From: Lumbricus rubellus
Taxonomy: Eukaryota; Annelida; Clitellata; Crassiclitellata; Lumbricidae
Length of the DNA stretch: 64,000 bases
Assembly (NCBI GenBank): GCA_945859605.1
Contig: OX243814.1
Location: 28,717,885 to 28,781,884, forward strand
Direction of reading: 5' to 3'
The notes below the pieces were generated by a model that was given only the letters and a program-made list of their open reading frames with translations, ran no database searches and was not told the DNA's origin. Shown here one piece after another: positions 20,081-33,074 of this stretch (position 1 is its first letter; every line of letters begins with the position of its first letter). The position numbers and the translations under genes were made by a program.

Positions 20081-20329
20081 TCTGTTTCCCACTATTAGCA
20101 TAGGGTATTTAATAATTTATAATATTACAATTTTAAGGTACGGACATTAACCCCTCTGACAAAAATGGGAGGTCGTCCGGGACTTTGTCGGGTGGGGGGT
20201 CCAGAGGTTAATGACACTTGACGGACATAACTACCAACCTACCAGACACACTGAGATGGTTACAGAATTGAATTGAATATCATACGACGAGTGAGATTCA
20301 TACTTAGCCAGTCGACCAGTCATTCGGCA

Positions 20330-20600
20330 AATAAGCAATTAAGTAAGTAAGCAAGTAAGAATCAGCTATGAGTTATTTTCTAAATAAAAACAACACAGGC
20401 ATTTTGTAAGTCAATCAGTTAGACATCATGCAAACCAGTAAGTCAATCAGTCAGCTAATTAATAAGTCATTTATTCAATCATTGAATTTATTTAATCAAT
20501 AAGTTAGTCAGCCAGACAGCCAGCCAACCAGCCAGCCAGTCAGTCAGTCAGTCTGCATGCATGCCAGCCAGTCAGCTAACCATTCAGTCAGTCATGCATT
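20330..20600. repeat. Degenerate AAGT/CAGT tetranucleotide array
   Basis: Loose repeats of AAGTAAGT, CAGTCAGT and CAGCCAGC words. Confidence 0.7.
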
Positions 20601-20944
20601 ACTTAGACTATAATTGTACGTGGGCAAGGCTGCAATCAATCAATTGGCTACAGCAACCGAAAATGAAGGCACGTGCGACTTGGATGTACAAAATAATAAT
20701 GGAGAATGAAAGTTAGACAATGGAGGCGAAAATAATTCGCTTGCATAGGTTTCAGGGTTTTAGTTGGATGATAGGACCTACGTTGTCTGTTTATAATTCA
20801 GTGATCCTACGAAATACATGTAGGCCGCCTATGTCACGACTCCAGTCGGCTTTCTTCATGCGTCCGGATTTCCATGTTTGCCCTATTCAGTGTTGGATTG
20901 AACCTCATGTTACGAATTCGCGAATGGTATAGCCACGACTATTC

Positions 20945-21024
20945 GTGGTCTCTGTCTCTGTCTCTTTCTCTGTCTCTGTCTGTCTCTCTTTCTCTCTCTC
21001 TGTCTGTTTGTCTGTTTGTCTGCT

Positions 21025-21057
<33 letters not shown>

Positions 21058-21185
21058 ATCTATCTCTCTTTCTCACACACACACACACACACACGCAGTC
21101 TCTCCCTATGCGTCACTCTCCGAAATCCGAGGCACAGAGCACCTATTAATTATAATATTAACGCTATAACTATAATGTGCATTGC

Positions 21186-21236
<51 letters not shown>
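20945..21236. repeat. CT-, CA- and TA-rich microsatellites
   Basis: TCTC/TGTC array to about 21070, (CA)n at 21073-21094 and (TA)n at 21187-21236 with one TACA break. Confidence 0.92.
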
Positions 21237-21238
<2 letters not shown>

Positions 21239-22438
21239 TAGTCAAAGCCGTCTTTAGTGGTCGTGCTGCTTCTTTTCAATACCAGACAATTATTCTCTCC
21301 CAATTCATTTGTCGCGCTGTCAGCAGTTTGGCATATTGCACGTGTAACATCAAACCACCTTCAGCCTTTAGATTAACGAAAAAGACACGTCTTTCAATAA
21401 ATAAACCTATAGGCCTACATGTGCATAAGCGAGTGTTGCAGCTTTTAGACCAAAATGGTCAGATTTCCAGTTTATGCGCGTGTAGTTTAGAAAATTGCGT
21501 GAAACGAACAATAGCTGCAATAAGTTCTGTAGAGTTTATTTTAAGCTGTTCGAAAGACGTTTATTTGTTGCTCAACAGTTTCAGATGAACAAAACTTGAA
21601 ACCAGCGTATCGCAGTGGTTTTACCAACCGGATTGAAGTAGTCGTTTAGGCTTACGATCATTTAGCGAAAATTCTCAAAGAGTGGGTGGCGCTTTAGAAG
21701 TTCGAAGTTCACAATCACAATAATTAAGATACCGCACTCTTCTATCGGATGCACTTGCATGCATAATTTTAGAATATTATGGCACCTGCATCAGTGCCTA
21801 TGCACACTCGTGCAGCACGCGTCGTGCCCTCTGCCTGTCTGTCTGTTTGTCTGTCTGCATGTCTGGCTGTCTATTTGTCTATTTGCTGGAGGTGGTTTGA
21901 TGTTCTCTCTCCATCTCTTTCCCTCCCTTCCTCCCTCCCTCTTCCCAAATGTTTCTCCGTGTTTACGCATCTCTTTCGTCTGCAGCTGTCTCTCCACATT
22001 ATTTTCTTGTCTTCTCTCTGAACTTCTCCGTTGTATCGTCTCCAATGTCTCGTTCTTGAACAAACTGACTACACCAGTGCATCAAAGCGAACGAGTTAGT
22101 GCGCGTTTGAGACGCATTTTATTATTCATGCGAGCTGTTTGGCATTTTTTTGTGGTCGATTGGTCGAAACGAAAGAAGTGTTACAGAGACTTGACTTGCA
22201 TTTCTCACCGTGCTAAGCAAAATACACGCCAGCAACGACCGAAGAGAAAAAGGCTGCAGCTCAGGCCAACTACAGTTGCAAGTTAACAATAACGTATGTG
22301 CCTGCATAAGTGTGCAATCTAAGCGCCATCCATATTAATCTACGCATACGCTTAGCCTACAAGTGTAATATCTGCATCGCTCATAAATGGCTACGTCTAC
22401 GGGTCGGTGATTTAATCAACGTTGTATGCTCGTAGCGC

Positions 22439-22785
22439 CCAAGGCCGTAGCCCGGATTTGATTTTTTAGGGGGGGGGGGGAAGAGTGTTTACCAACTTTT
22501 TCGGAAAATTTTTCTGACGACCGTTTTTTAGTCATCGAAATTTCTGGTAACTTTTGAGTCAGCACATGCTTTCGTAGGAATTTTCGCCCGAAAGCCGTTC
22601 AACGCGGCGTAAAACGATCATGCTTTTTAAAATCGCGATTTGATTTTCTGCTGGTTCTTGGCGGCCAATAGCTTACACTGCACACTGTTGTTCTTACATT
22701 ATGTGCTAGTAAATGCATTATATTATTTTACATTTTTCATTGGAGGGTGTTCAAACACCCAAAACACCCCCTAGCTACGGCCTGG
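22439..22785. mobile_element. Probable non-autonomous DNA element with 10-bp inverted ends
   Basis: AGGCCGTAGC near 22442 faces GCTACGGCCT near 22782. The body has a G-run and the GACGACCG...TAGTCATCG block that resembles the family C interiors. Flanks CGTAGCG and TATAGCG are a weak duplication. Confidence 0.55.
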
Positions 22786-24090
22786 CTATAGCGCCTGTCT
22801 ATGAGTAGGAAGGCTTTGCCATATTTAAGTACCGGTATTTCAAGAATTATAGATCCACATTTAAGTTGTCTTGCCACTAGCATAAATGGCATATCAAGAC
22901 GGATTCGAGCAATAGGCCCTAATTAAAAATACCTCAACCGATATGCCATTATTATAATTATTATGGATGCCTATTGACATCTTTCGAGGAATGCAGTAAA
23001 ACGCCGGTGTAGCCTATTAGCTGGTTTTCCTGACGTGACTTTTGATGCCTGACCCGTTTTGATGTTGACCTCGCATCAATTTCACCGTGCATAATTAGGC
23101 CCCTATCGATCATGTTTTGACTGTGCGCATAATTCTAAGCTCTCATAGTTGCCAAAACAACTAGCCTATTACTGTGCATGGAAGCATAACCCCTTCCATT
23201 TTGGGGACGCTGTAATAATTCGAGATTATATACAATTACGATGATACGATTGGTTCGCTCATGTAGGCTATCCTTATCCTTACATTTCCCATCAATTATA
23301 TTATTTCCCCTAACTGATAGATTTCTCTATTTGGTCTTCTTCCAGCCACTCTCTTATAGGCCTAGTGTTTTTGATTAGGCCTATTTCTAGGTCTAATGAA
23401 ACACGCAGAATCATTGTCGACTATCTACATGTATATTTTTGTTCCCGCCCCGGGATGCAGGTAAAATATTGTCGAGGTTCTATTATACTAGACTAAGTGG
23501 ATTGGTCCCTTCTCAAAAGTATTGCCTATCTCCATATGCTCATCTGACATCGATAACTCTGGCGACGAGTTAAAACTCTGAGACCGCAAGTGTAAAATAA
23601 ATTTTGACAAAGTTGAAACTCTACTGCAGTTACAGCAGTTCCATTTCCAAAAAATGTTCGGTGCTAAAAAATTCGTCACTATAATTTATTGCCATCATGC
23701 TATGACTCAACCGCATATGGATGGTAAAATTGCATTCAGTTCTCAACTTCTGGAGTTAACAAAAAAATTGCAGATAAAATTACTTTAGGCCTGGCCACCT
23801 GTTTAGAAATGCATTGGCATTATTAAATGCACACGGTAGATCCCCATGCAGAACTTATCATTCAGTCATTCGATGCAAATTGCACAGGTCTATACTCTAT
23901 AGTCACTCTATACATGCAATTAGTAGGCCTAAGTAGAGACAATAATAATTATTTTTAAAAGAGATAGGCCTAAAGAATAATAATTATCATAACGCGAACT
24001 TATTAACGCGAATTATATATTATAAGAACTGTAATTAAATAATTTGCTAATTGATCCTATCTTACAGTAGCCTACCTGTGTCGGCTGCAG
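22786..24090. other. Intergenic, no certain gene
   Basis: AGGCCTA-rich sequence. A minus-strand frame at 23488-23631 follows an AACTGCAG acceptor-like site and reads SSPELSMSDEHMEIGNTFEK, but the pyrimidine tract is weak and no partner is visible. Confidence 0.4.
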
Positions 24091-24339
24091 ATGACTTTGA
24101 ATAGATGGATGATCTCTGTCGTCTCCCTTAAATACGATTCCTTCGTCCGGTTAATGCGACTGTGTGACCTCCCGAGATGCAGTCTGGCTCCACTCAGCGG
24201 ACGAGCAGAGAATTATTCTCTTCCTCTCTCTCTCTCTTTTCTTCTACTCTTCTTTTCTAATTGCAGCGACAACGATGGGACGGACCTGATACACAGCGTC
24301 GAAAGTTTTCACTCTACGAAAGATGGTCCTCTGCCGGTC

Positions 24340-24562
<223 letters not shown>

Positions 24563-25045
24563 GTAAGTCCTCACTGCGCGTGGATCCTGGTACGGCTAGA
24601 TCTGGCGCACGACAAATTCTCACCGATTCTGATAAGATTCACACTTGAACAACGTTCTAACTCGGTATCAACACAAATTCTCCCACTGAGTTCTTAACCG
24701 CGAAACTGTCCCTTACTCCACCCAGTGCGTATCTACTCTTTGCATAGATTCAGCATGCATGGGTGACCGGTCCATGCAGCCAACATGCGCTACGTAAATC
24801 AGTTGGAAAATGCATATCGCTAAGAAATGAGGGGGTGTGTTGCGAGGGGTTCCCCGTCCGTCCTGGCTGTCTGTAAAGAAAAAATCGACCCGGATCCGCC
24901 CATCGACCCACTGGGATTTTCTCCACTTACTTCCACCCGGATCGACCACTCACAAAGCCTGTACAAGGGTCAACCAGGCCACCATCTCCGATGAACCGTC
25001 ACTGGTCAAGTCTTCAGACGATAGCTGCACACGTCACTCGATACG

Positions 25046-25218
25046 TCAGACAAGTGCGACGGTCATTTGATTAGGCACACAGTCATCAAGACTTATACTG
25101 CGAGGACCCTTAGAGTACTCCGCACCATCGTGTAGAGTGCGATTTACAGTGGGAGGCAGTCGCCCAGAAGACCAAACCGGCGCCCCGTCCTGCTTGGCAC
25201 CGGTCAGTTTCACGCCTT
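25046..25218 (-). CDS. Possible orphan coding exon (unrecognised)
   Basis: A TACTTCACAG acceptor-like site at 25219 is followed by an open reading with balanced composition: GVKLTGAKQDGAPVWSSG and then RLPPTVNRTLHDGAEYSKG, ending SLDDCVPNQMTVALV and a stop. The WSSG...DDC spacing is loosely like a C-type lectin fold but the usual tryptophans are missing. No partner exon was found. Confidence 0.25.
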
Positions 25219-25873
25219 CTGTGAAGTACGACATTTTTAATATATTACAGGCGTGTAGTGTGCTGTATTTTAAAGAGATCTTCAGCGTTGTGCTTTACGT
25301 AGACCCTATACTTCGCGATAAAACATAGACTAATATTGCTGTTGATTCATACACCTTGTCGGAATGTAGGCTGACAGTGTTCAAGGGCGCCGCAGTTATA
25401 GTTGCAGAGGGGGGGGAATGCAATGTTCACGGTTAAAGGCTTTTAGCAAGAGCATGAAAAGTGCAAAGCAGGAAATAGAAGCGGTGGGTATTTTTCATAG
25501 AGATTTATAAATGTCACAGGCAAAAGAGTGTTGTAGAATTTAGACCAAGAAGATGTCGTCATAATAGCACAAAGATATTGTCGTAGCAGCAACATGCCCA
25601 TGACGAAGTTAGTGGCGCACTGACGCAACGAAATTGCATATCAAGGAGAAACCGTCACGCAATACAAAGTCCATAAAACAAATTGATAATGTGGAATATC
25701 ATCGTGCCCAATAAAATAAGTGACGTATTAATAGTGTTTTTGGGACGAACAGATGTCATCTCATTCAATTGTTTAAATGGGTTTTTTGAAGGGGATTTCC
25801 GCACTGCAATGGTATTGGTAATATCTTAGGTTTTTTTAGCAACGGAGATGGAGTGATTATATAGGTGGAGACA

Positions 25874-25888
25874 TGTAGACAGACAGGC

Positions 25889-25937
<49 letters not shown>

Positions 25938-26005
25938 TACAGACAGACAGACAGACAGAGACAGAGGCAGAGGCAGAGACAGACAGACAGACAGAGACAG
26001 AGATT
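25874..26005. repeat. (GACA)n microsatellite
   Basis: Tetranucleotide array with GGCAGAGA interruptions at its right side. Confidence 0.92.
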
Positions 26006-26443
26006 CGGTTCAACTAATTTGAGAACTATAGCCTACTTTGTGGCAAACGCCTTTGCGGTAGGTCGCTAGACATTTTAACATGACAATTCGATAAGTGATT
26101 ACTTAAAATTTGAAATTTAGATGCAAAATCAAAAAGGCTTTATTCGCAAACAACATAACGCCAATATAGTCCGCAGCAGCTAGGTTATTTCTAGCTATAG
26201 CAAACTGACTACCAAACCCTATAGAAAATTGTAGGGATATCCCGTGATTAAAACTTGGCCTATACCTTATAGAAGTTAAAGTCTGTGGATTCATGGGGGA
26301 CTGACTGGGGTAGTTAGCCCCTATAACCCCTGAAGAACTCCGACTATGTTGATCAGTAATTTCTATAGCGCTGCTCAAAGCCATGGTCATTCAGTAGCGC
26401 TCTCAGTGCGAGAACCCTACGCCTCGAGTGAAACAAATGGGTC

Positions 26444-26633
26444 TTAAGAAGACAGAGATGGATGTAGGCCTAGATAACGGTTATCCATGGAGAGTAGGCC
26501 TAGATTCCCACGCAGAGTGGAGGGAAAGGCATTCCATAACCTGAGCCCGATGATGGCTTGAGTAATGAGCCTAGCGGTCCGAAATCGTGTGACAAACAAG
26601 TAGGGGCTACTCGTAATCGTATTATGGTGATCA
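26444..26633 (-). pseudogene. LINE reverse-transcriptase C-terminal fragment
   Basis: The minus strand reads VTRFRTARLITQAIIGLR followed by LWNAFPSTLR, the conserved C-terminal RT signature (arginine-rich, LWNxLP) of CR1/L2-type LINEs. It is 5'-truncated and interrupted on its left by the hAT element inserted at 26642. Confidence 0.65.
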
Positions 26634-26641
26634 CTTCGCAC

Positions 26642-27505
26642 CAGTGATATTTTACTTCAGGAAATAATTTCTGTTTTACTTCTATTTCAGTTCGGATGGT
26701 CTCAATTTCAGTTCTAATTCAGTTCCAGTTCTTCAAAAAATTTCAGTTATACTTCTAATTCAGTTTTCGAAAAATTTTCAGTTCTCAATTCAGTTCTTTT
26801 GCTTGCGTCTTTCTGGAGCACTCATGCTTTCTCTGTGGTGAAGTCGCTGACTCGGATTAGGCCAAGTCGCATGAAAGTTTTCAGCCACCCATGATTTTGC
26901 CTGGTCCGTTTCTTAATATATTCCTTACTATTCTGTGTGCGCAGAGGCAAAATGGTAACATTTTATCATAATATGTAGTTCCACAGTCATCCGTTTTAGA
27001 GTAGGCTAGACCCACGAAGCCTTGCATGGATAGGCCTAAGCACATTTATTTTGTCTATTTCCTCGCAGCAAACCTACTTAAAAAGTCCAATACATTATTT
27101 TCGTCATTTAGCCAAGTGATTTCCAGTCTTATCGCGAAGTTGAAAATTATAAACTTAAAGGGAAAGTCCAAATAAAAAATTGTTTTTAAACTAACCGTAA
27201 TAAAGCACATGCTAGGCAAAAGAATCTTGAAAAGATACAAAGTTGTAAGAGTCAGAAAGTATGTGCGTTTTTTAAACAAACACAGCTGCATCGGAAAAAC
27301 TGTCAACTAAAATTTCCATTTTTTTCATTAATTTCAGTTCGAGAATTAATTTTCGTTTTTATTCTAATTTCAGTTCGGTGTGCTCAATTTCCGTTCTATT
27401 TCAGTTTTCGTTCCTAAAATAATTTCAGTTACAGTTATAGTTATACTTAACGGAAATCAATATTTTCAGTTCTAATTTCACTTATCGTTAATGAAAATAT
27501 CACTG
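26642..27505. mobile_element. Non-autonomous hAT element with perfect 8-bp duplication
   Basis: Flanks CTTCGCAC at 26634-26641 and 27506-27513 are identical. Ends CAGTGATATTTT and AAAATATCACTG are perfect 12-bp inverted repeats. Both sub-terminal parts consist of degenerate TTTCAGTTCTAA-like repeats; the centre is unique and holds no transposase. Confidence 0.93.
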
Positions 27506-27513
27506 CTTCGCAC

Positions 27514-28849
27514 AATGTGTAGGCTAATGGCTTAATGGAGATAAATTTGTGGTAGAAGTGTACAGTGCTTGACGACGTCTTGTGACATCACCAATTCACC
27601 ATCATCATCACCACCACCATTGTACCTGATAATAATAATAACCTTTCATCGAGGCTTGGAACAGTTAGGCGTACTAGCATCATCCGAAAGCGATAACGGT
27701 GCTGTCAATTCTCTTTAACTATAGGCCATAATTATGCGACGAGTAGAAATTGCCAAGAGAGTTCTGTTTATTCAAGGCAAACGCGAACAGAATGCTGGAA
27801 GAAACCTTAGGTAGCCTAATTATTATATCAATGGAAGCAGCAGAGTTGATATTCTGTATATTATTATATTTGTTTAATTGAAAATCAGACAATTCCTGGT
27901 GGCATATTAAGGCATAGGCCTAGTTGTAGTGTTATTGTCCAATTATTCTGAAAGTAGGCTTATCCAAAACAAGCACGAAGCCTTGCGGTTATATTAGTCG
28001 TTACGGTCGTTACCAGAAACATGGCGACTACGTGTTGCATAGGCCTAAATCGTAATCGTAATCGAAATATCCAAACTTCTAAAGCTCTACTCGAGAGCCA
28101 ATAAAGCGCGGGGCACTAGCTTATTCACGAGCGCCGCGTTGCGTCAAAAGGGTTGTCCGTAAGAGTAGTCAGAAGGTGGCCCGGGTCGAGTTGCCATATG
28201 ATCAGAGAAGGCGAGACAGCTACTAAGGCGCGGGTGACATCTGGGTCGGAAGTTGTAAAGAGGAGGATCAGATGAAACAGGGTAAGAGTTTTTTAAAGTG
28301 CGACTTCAGTTTCGAATGAAAAGTCCGAAGTTACTGTGTGATGGATAGAGGAGCCTGAGGAAGGTGATATACAAATATCGTCCTGGAGCACGTAGGGGCC
28401 TAATTCCTCGCAAATGACTCTGCGGGCATCAGTCTAAGGCGCATTATTTGCCCGAACACAACATTCCTTAGTCAGAAAATGGCTGAAAACTCAAGAAAAT
28501 GCCTCATTTCCTCTAAACAAAATAATGCTGGCCGGAAGCGCTGCCATGCAAGAACCAATGTGACATTAATCAACGGGTCTTCCTTCACGTGAGCACAATC
28601 TCGCGGATATGATGAGGCTACCGCTGTCCAATACGCAGCCTAATTGTCGGCGCATTTCAAAGTCGAGCGTACTCATTAAGTCACGTGGCCATGCTCGTAA
28701 TAATTGAATTCGGCTTCCTTGTTTATTTGACGCATTTTTCACGCTGGCGATTGCATTAACAGCAGTAGCAGACTACAATGTGCGGATGTTCTTAGGAAGG
28801 GTAGTCTAACCGTTTTGCACCCGCGCCATATCACGGCGCGGTTACTGCA
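27514..28849. other. Intergenic, no gene recognised
   Basis: Contains CATCATCACCACCACC and a CpG-rich patch near 28080-28260. No supported gene. Confidence 0.5.
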
Positions 28850-29059
28850 GTGCCTTTCGATAAAACACGGACATTGTTAAGCGCATCGATAGGGTATACG
28901 AATATAAACCCCCACGGGTTTAACGAGACCGTTGTGAACGCGATTCCCGTTCAAAGCGACGGGCAATTAACTTTTACTAATATCACGGGACGATGGGAAT
29001 TAATTCGGAAAATAAACGAGCGATGTAAGACGACTTTGGAAAGGTCTATCAGTTCTTAG
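28850..29059 (+). CDS. Possible small ORF or exon (unrecognised)
   Basis: A 69-codon frame with CpG-rich, coding-like composition reads SIGYTNINPHGFNETVV and later TNITGRWELIRKINERC. An AG at 28848 (GTTACTGCAG) could be an acceptor, and the stop TAG overlaps a GTAC. No family recognised. Confidence 0.25.
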   Translation: MPFDKTRTLLSASIGYTNINPHGFNETVVNAIPVQSDGQLTFTNITGRWELIRKINERCKTTLERSISS

Positions 29060-29464
29060 GTACAATGTACAACAAAAGGGAACTTTGATTGAAAAGATCA
29101 TGCAGGTAGGCTAGTGCTAACAGTCCTGCCATTGGCAAATAAAGCATTCGGTGCGTCGCCGAATAGAATGGTCTCTCTGACGTGACTTTTGTGGACGCTG
29201 AGAGATTCTCGAAGATTTACATTGCATTATATTCAAAAGGACGACGTCTAGACCTATTGTGTTCTGTCGGCTTGGAAGTGGGAATAGCCGGGGTCTGCTG
29301 ATGGATGTAGCTTTAAGACTGGTTGGCAGGATGCCCTAGCTGATGCCACAGATTTTGTACAGATTGTCGCTGCAGTTAGCCTACAGGCTACAGTTAAAAT
29401 AGCCTATTCAAAATACGAATTGGAATGACTCAGATTGAGTCAAAAAGAAAAGGTATGAAGCAGT

Positions 29465-29604
29465 GTGAGAATTGTGGAAAAATAACTGGGGGGTTGGCCT
29501 ATGATAAACTTGGAATTGGGGTGTGAAAAACATAGGCCTACTTTAACATGGGGCTCTAAGAAAGACTGGGGGGTTGAACCCCCCCAACCCCCGGCAATTC
29601 TCAC
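29465..29604. mobile_element. MITE family B, best copy
   Basis: Perfect 10-bp inverted ends GTGAGAATTG and CAATTCTCAC around 140 bp. Related copies at 1418-1551 and 9271-9405. No clear target duplication. Confidence 0.75.
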
Positions 29605-31042
29605 CCTGGTATGAAGATAATCTCCATAAGGCCAAGCATCAACCCGTTGACTGTAAAACATGATTCTCAGAGGTGGCGAACCCGTGGGACAAGTCTCCCA
29701 CCTTTAAAAGTGAGAGAAATAGTCCCAATTCTTAGACACGTTTAATAAAAAATTTAATTCCTTAAAAAGGGTCCTACTGTAGAGTGAAAATTTGACCATA
29801 GTACAGAATAGACAGCTGACGTGTCGCCACCAACAATTAAGTAACTGATAAGAATTAAAGAATTAATTAGCTTTACGCTATTTATGATTATCCTGTTTAT
29901 ATTATTTCTGACCATTTTTGCAACTATATGACAAACCTATAGGCTATTTGCATGAAGTGTTTTGTTTCATTTTACGAAAAACTAAGGCTCAGTAGGTCTA
30001 TAGGCCTATACAGAGTCGGGTTAAGACATGTTCAACCTGTTCGGTCTAAAAGGGTGCCTCGCACTTTATGAACCCTGCACAGGTAAAAGAAATTTTTTTG
30101 ATAGGCCTACTAATTATAAGTTGATAGGTCTAGGCCAGTTATTTGTGAAACCTAATCGTGAAATGAGAACCACTCATTTTAGTATGCACCATATAGGCCT
30201 ACTTTCGCACATGTAGGCCTAGTCTATAGGGCAATAGGTCCTTGTTGGGGTTACCAACTTATCATCATCAGGCAAGTTCATCCCAAAATCAACGTATAAA
30301 CTATACTATTTTTCATGCTAATTTAAGCAACTACCGGTACTAGCCTAGGCCTATATGTATACCTCCGCCGACCGTGACCCAAGTGCGGTGTGACACATTG
30401 TAAAATGACGCAATTTTATTATGTACACTGAAGAGCAGAGATGGCAACGTATAAGCTTACCGCCCGCGAGACTCGCGAGCCCCTTATCCGTTTTATAACA
30501 AATTATTTTTATACAGAAAAGATTATGTCCTCAAAATTAATAAAATACCATGACACAAAGCTATTTCAGCAGCATGCTTATGAGCAAAACTAATGACGCA
30601 ACAATATTATCCACAGAACAAAGAGAGATCGTCATAAGAGATACGCAATTAGCCATTGTCCTAGCAGCGTAGCCTATAGACCTACGCGATTTGCCTATGT
30701 ATAACTAATGACGTAACAATATTGTTGTAGAACAAGAAGATGTCGTCATAATAATAGCCTACAGATAGGCTATTGTCCAAGAAGCAACCATGCATAAGCG
30801 AAGGCAGTGACGAAACAAAATTGTATAATATACATGTACTATCAAACAGAAGCCGTCGCAATAAGAAGTGCATCATATAGGCCTAGAGCAAATTGACAGT
30901 CCATATAGCGTCCAGTTTTGTCCATAGTCAAAATTTTTAACGTAATGATAGGCCTAGTTGTTTTAAAAGAAAACGTCGTCATAATTGAGATATTTTCCAC
31001 AGTACAATAATATGTTTCATGTGCCTGTTTTCTGCAAATCTT
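29605..31042. other. Intergenic, no gene recognised
   Basis: AGGCCTA-rich, AT-leaning sequence. Short frames have no splice or start context. Confidence 0.5.
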
Positions 31043-31256
31043 TGTATGTTTGTATGTGCACTTGTTATAGCGCCCCTTGAAGATCTCTCTACTCAGAGGC
31101 GCTCCCATATGCAGAGCGGACACTGCATCGGAGTTTCACGCCGAAGCGCTGAGCAATTGTGAGTGAAGGGCTTGCCTAAGGTCCTTACGCGGCGAGGTGG
31201 ATTCGAACCTCGAACCTTCCGGTTCCAAGGCAACGACACTACACCACTGTTCCCCA
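31043..31256 (-). mobile_element. tRNA-derived SINE, near full length
   Basis: On the minus strand: tRNA-like head (GTGGTGTAGTG box A, GAGGTTCGAATCC box B), body with CTTCACTCACAATTGC and GAAACTCCGATGCAG, tail GAGCGCCTCTGAGTAG...GGGGCGCTATAAC, then a CAAACATA-like tail. Confidence 0.9.
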
Positions 31257-31976
31257 CGAGACTTGGGCTCACCGTACGTGTTGCTCAACATGGCCACCAC
31301 ATTATTTTGTTAAACCGATATTGACTCAGTAGTAGGCCCATAGTTGTAAAAAACTTTTTTCCGTCTTTTATTCTCTCCCCATGCAAAAAACGTGGTTTTT
31401 GTTTTTTTTTTATTTTTTCCATGGTTTTTTTTTATCGTTTTTAAAAGTTTTCTTTAACTTTATTTATTCATTTACTTTCTTTTATTATTTTCCTAAATTT
31501 TAATTTTTTCTGATATTCCTTATGTTTCCGCCAACTCTCAAGGATTAAGCCAACTAAAGTCATTATTTCATCGTTTAACATTATCATTTAAGAGATAGCC
31601 TGCGTGTCATGTCATGTCATGTCATGTCAATCACCGACGTCGCTGCGCGACGGTTGGTCGCATGCATGGACTACAGCTCTCCACTGCCTCCTATCGCGTG
31701 CAGCGGCGAGAAGATTGGATCCGGAAAGACGGGACCAAGCAAGAATGTTGTCAATCCAGCTAATACGCGGTCTACCCTTGCGTCGACAACCTTCCACGTG
31801 ACCCAGCCTGCGTGTAGTAGGTTCCTAATCAAGATTTTCAAGATTAAAATGCGGTTTTAGATGTAGCAAAGTCAAATGATTTTCCGTTTCCGTTTTTTCT
31901 CGTTTTTTATTTTTTCCAATAAAACGTTTTCCCGTTTTTTTTATTCCGTTTCTATCGTATTTTTTACATCTATGAG

Positions 31977-32143
31977 CAGTGGTGTAGTGGAGGGGGGACG
32001 CGGGGGGACGCCGTCCCCCCACTTTTTTCCAGGGATAATGGAATATTAATAGTAATACTACTACTAATATTATTATTATAAAGAGCGTCCCCCCACTTCA
32101 TAAAGAGCGTCCCCCCACTTCATTTTTTAGGACTACACCACTG
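31977..32143. mobile_element. Non-autonomous hAT element with perfect 8-bp duplication
   Basis: Flanks TCTATGAG at 31969-31976 and 32144-32151 are identical. Ends CAGTGGTGTAGT and ACTACACCACTG are perfect 12-bp inverted repeats. The interior repeats AGCGTCCCCCCACTTCAT. Confidence 0.95.
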
Positions 32144-32760
32144 TCTATGAGTAGGCCTATAGAGCTATAGTGAGTCCACAGAGGCTACACCAAGTAGAAC
32201 AAGAACATGACGAGAGGCGATGTGCGGCAAGATCAATTACTTTGTGCTCATGCTGTCTTAGAAAGCTGCCTTAAGTTAATGTGTGTAAAGAAATGGTTTC
32301 GATTAAGTAAATACACGAGTCACGACTTCTGTCTAAATTAGAGTCCGTTCCGGATTCATGATGAAAGTTTATTAATTTTGTCTTCGTAGGCAAAGTAGAG
32401 TGTCATTTTCTACCGCATCAGCGTCGTTGTCATGGTGATTATCAACCTAGTCACCATGACAACAACACTGAAACGTTAGCAATGACGACTTCACTAATTG
32501 TCATCTAAGACAATATATAGTTATAGAGAGACGCTGCACGATTCCTAGAAAAAAAGCACCTGAAAGTCATGCAGTAGCAATTAAGAAGGACGGGGACCAC
32601 AGTAAACCTATACATTCCAAAATCCAAATAATATGAAGGATGAATTGAACACTGATGAATGCGCCATTAAAAGGAAAACTAAAAAGAAATTTAAACGCAA
32701 CTTAAAAATGAAAAAATCAAAATCAACCAATTTCCTGACCAATAAAAATAATTAACAATA

Positions 32761-33063
32761 GCCCGAGAAGCACAATGGTCATTATTGAGAAATAATTAAT
32801 TAGAACTTCGAAAATGCCATCCATCAGTCCATCCATCCGAATGTCCATCAAATCCATCTCCATGTCCATCCATCTGTCCGTACATCCATCCGAATGTCCA
32901 TCCATCTGTCCGTACATCCATCCGAATGTCCATCCATCTGTTCGTCCATCCATTCCTATATCTATCGGTCAATCTGTTCGTCCGTCCGTCCATCCATCTG
33001 ATGGATGGCATTTTCGAAGTTCTAATTAATTATTTCTCAATATTGACCATTGTGTTGGTGGGC
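32761..33063. mobile_element. TA-flanked MITE with long inverted repeats and CATC core
   Basis: Left arm 32761-32826 and right arm 33000-33063 are near-perfect inverted repeats of about 60 bp (shared CACAATGGTCA, TTGAGAAATAATTAATTAG, ACTTCGAAAATGCC). Both ends abut TA (32759-32760, 33064-33065), the Tc1/mariner target. The core is degenerate CATC with TGTCCGTACATC units. Confidence 0.85.
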
Positions 33064-33074
33064 TAAATATTGTT

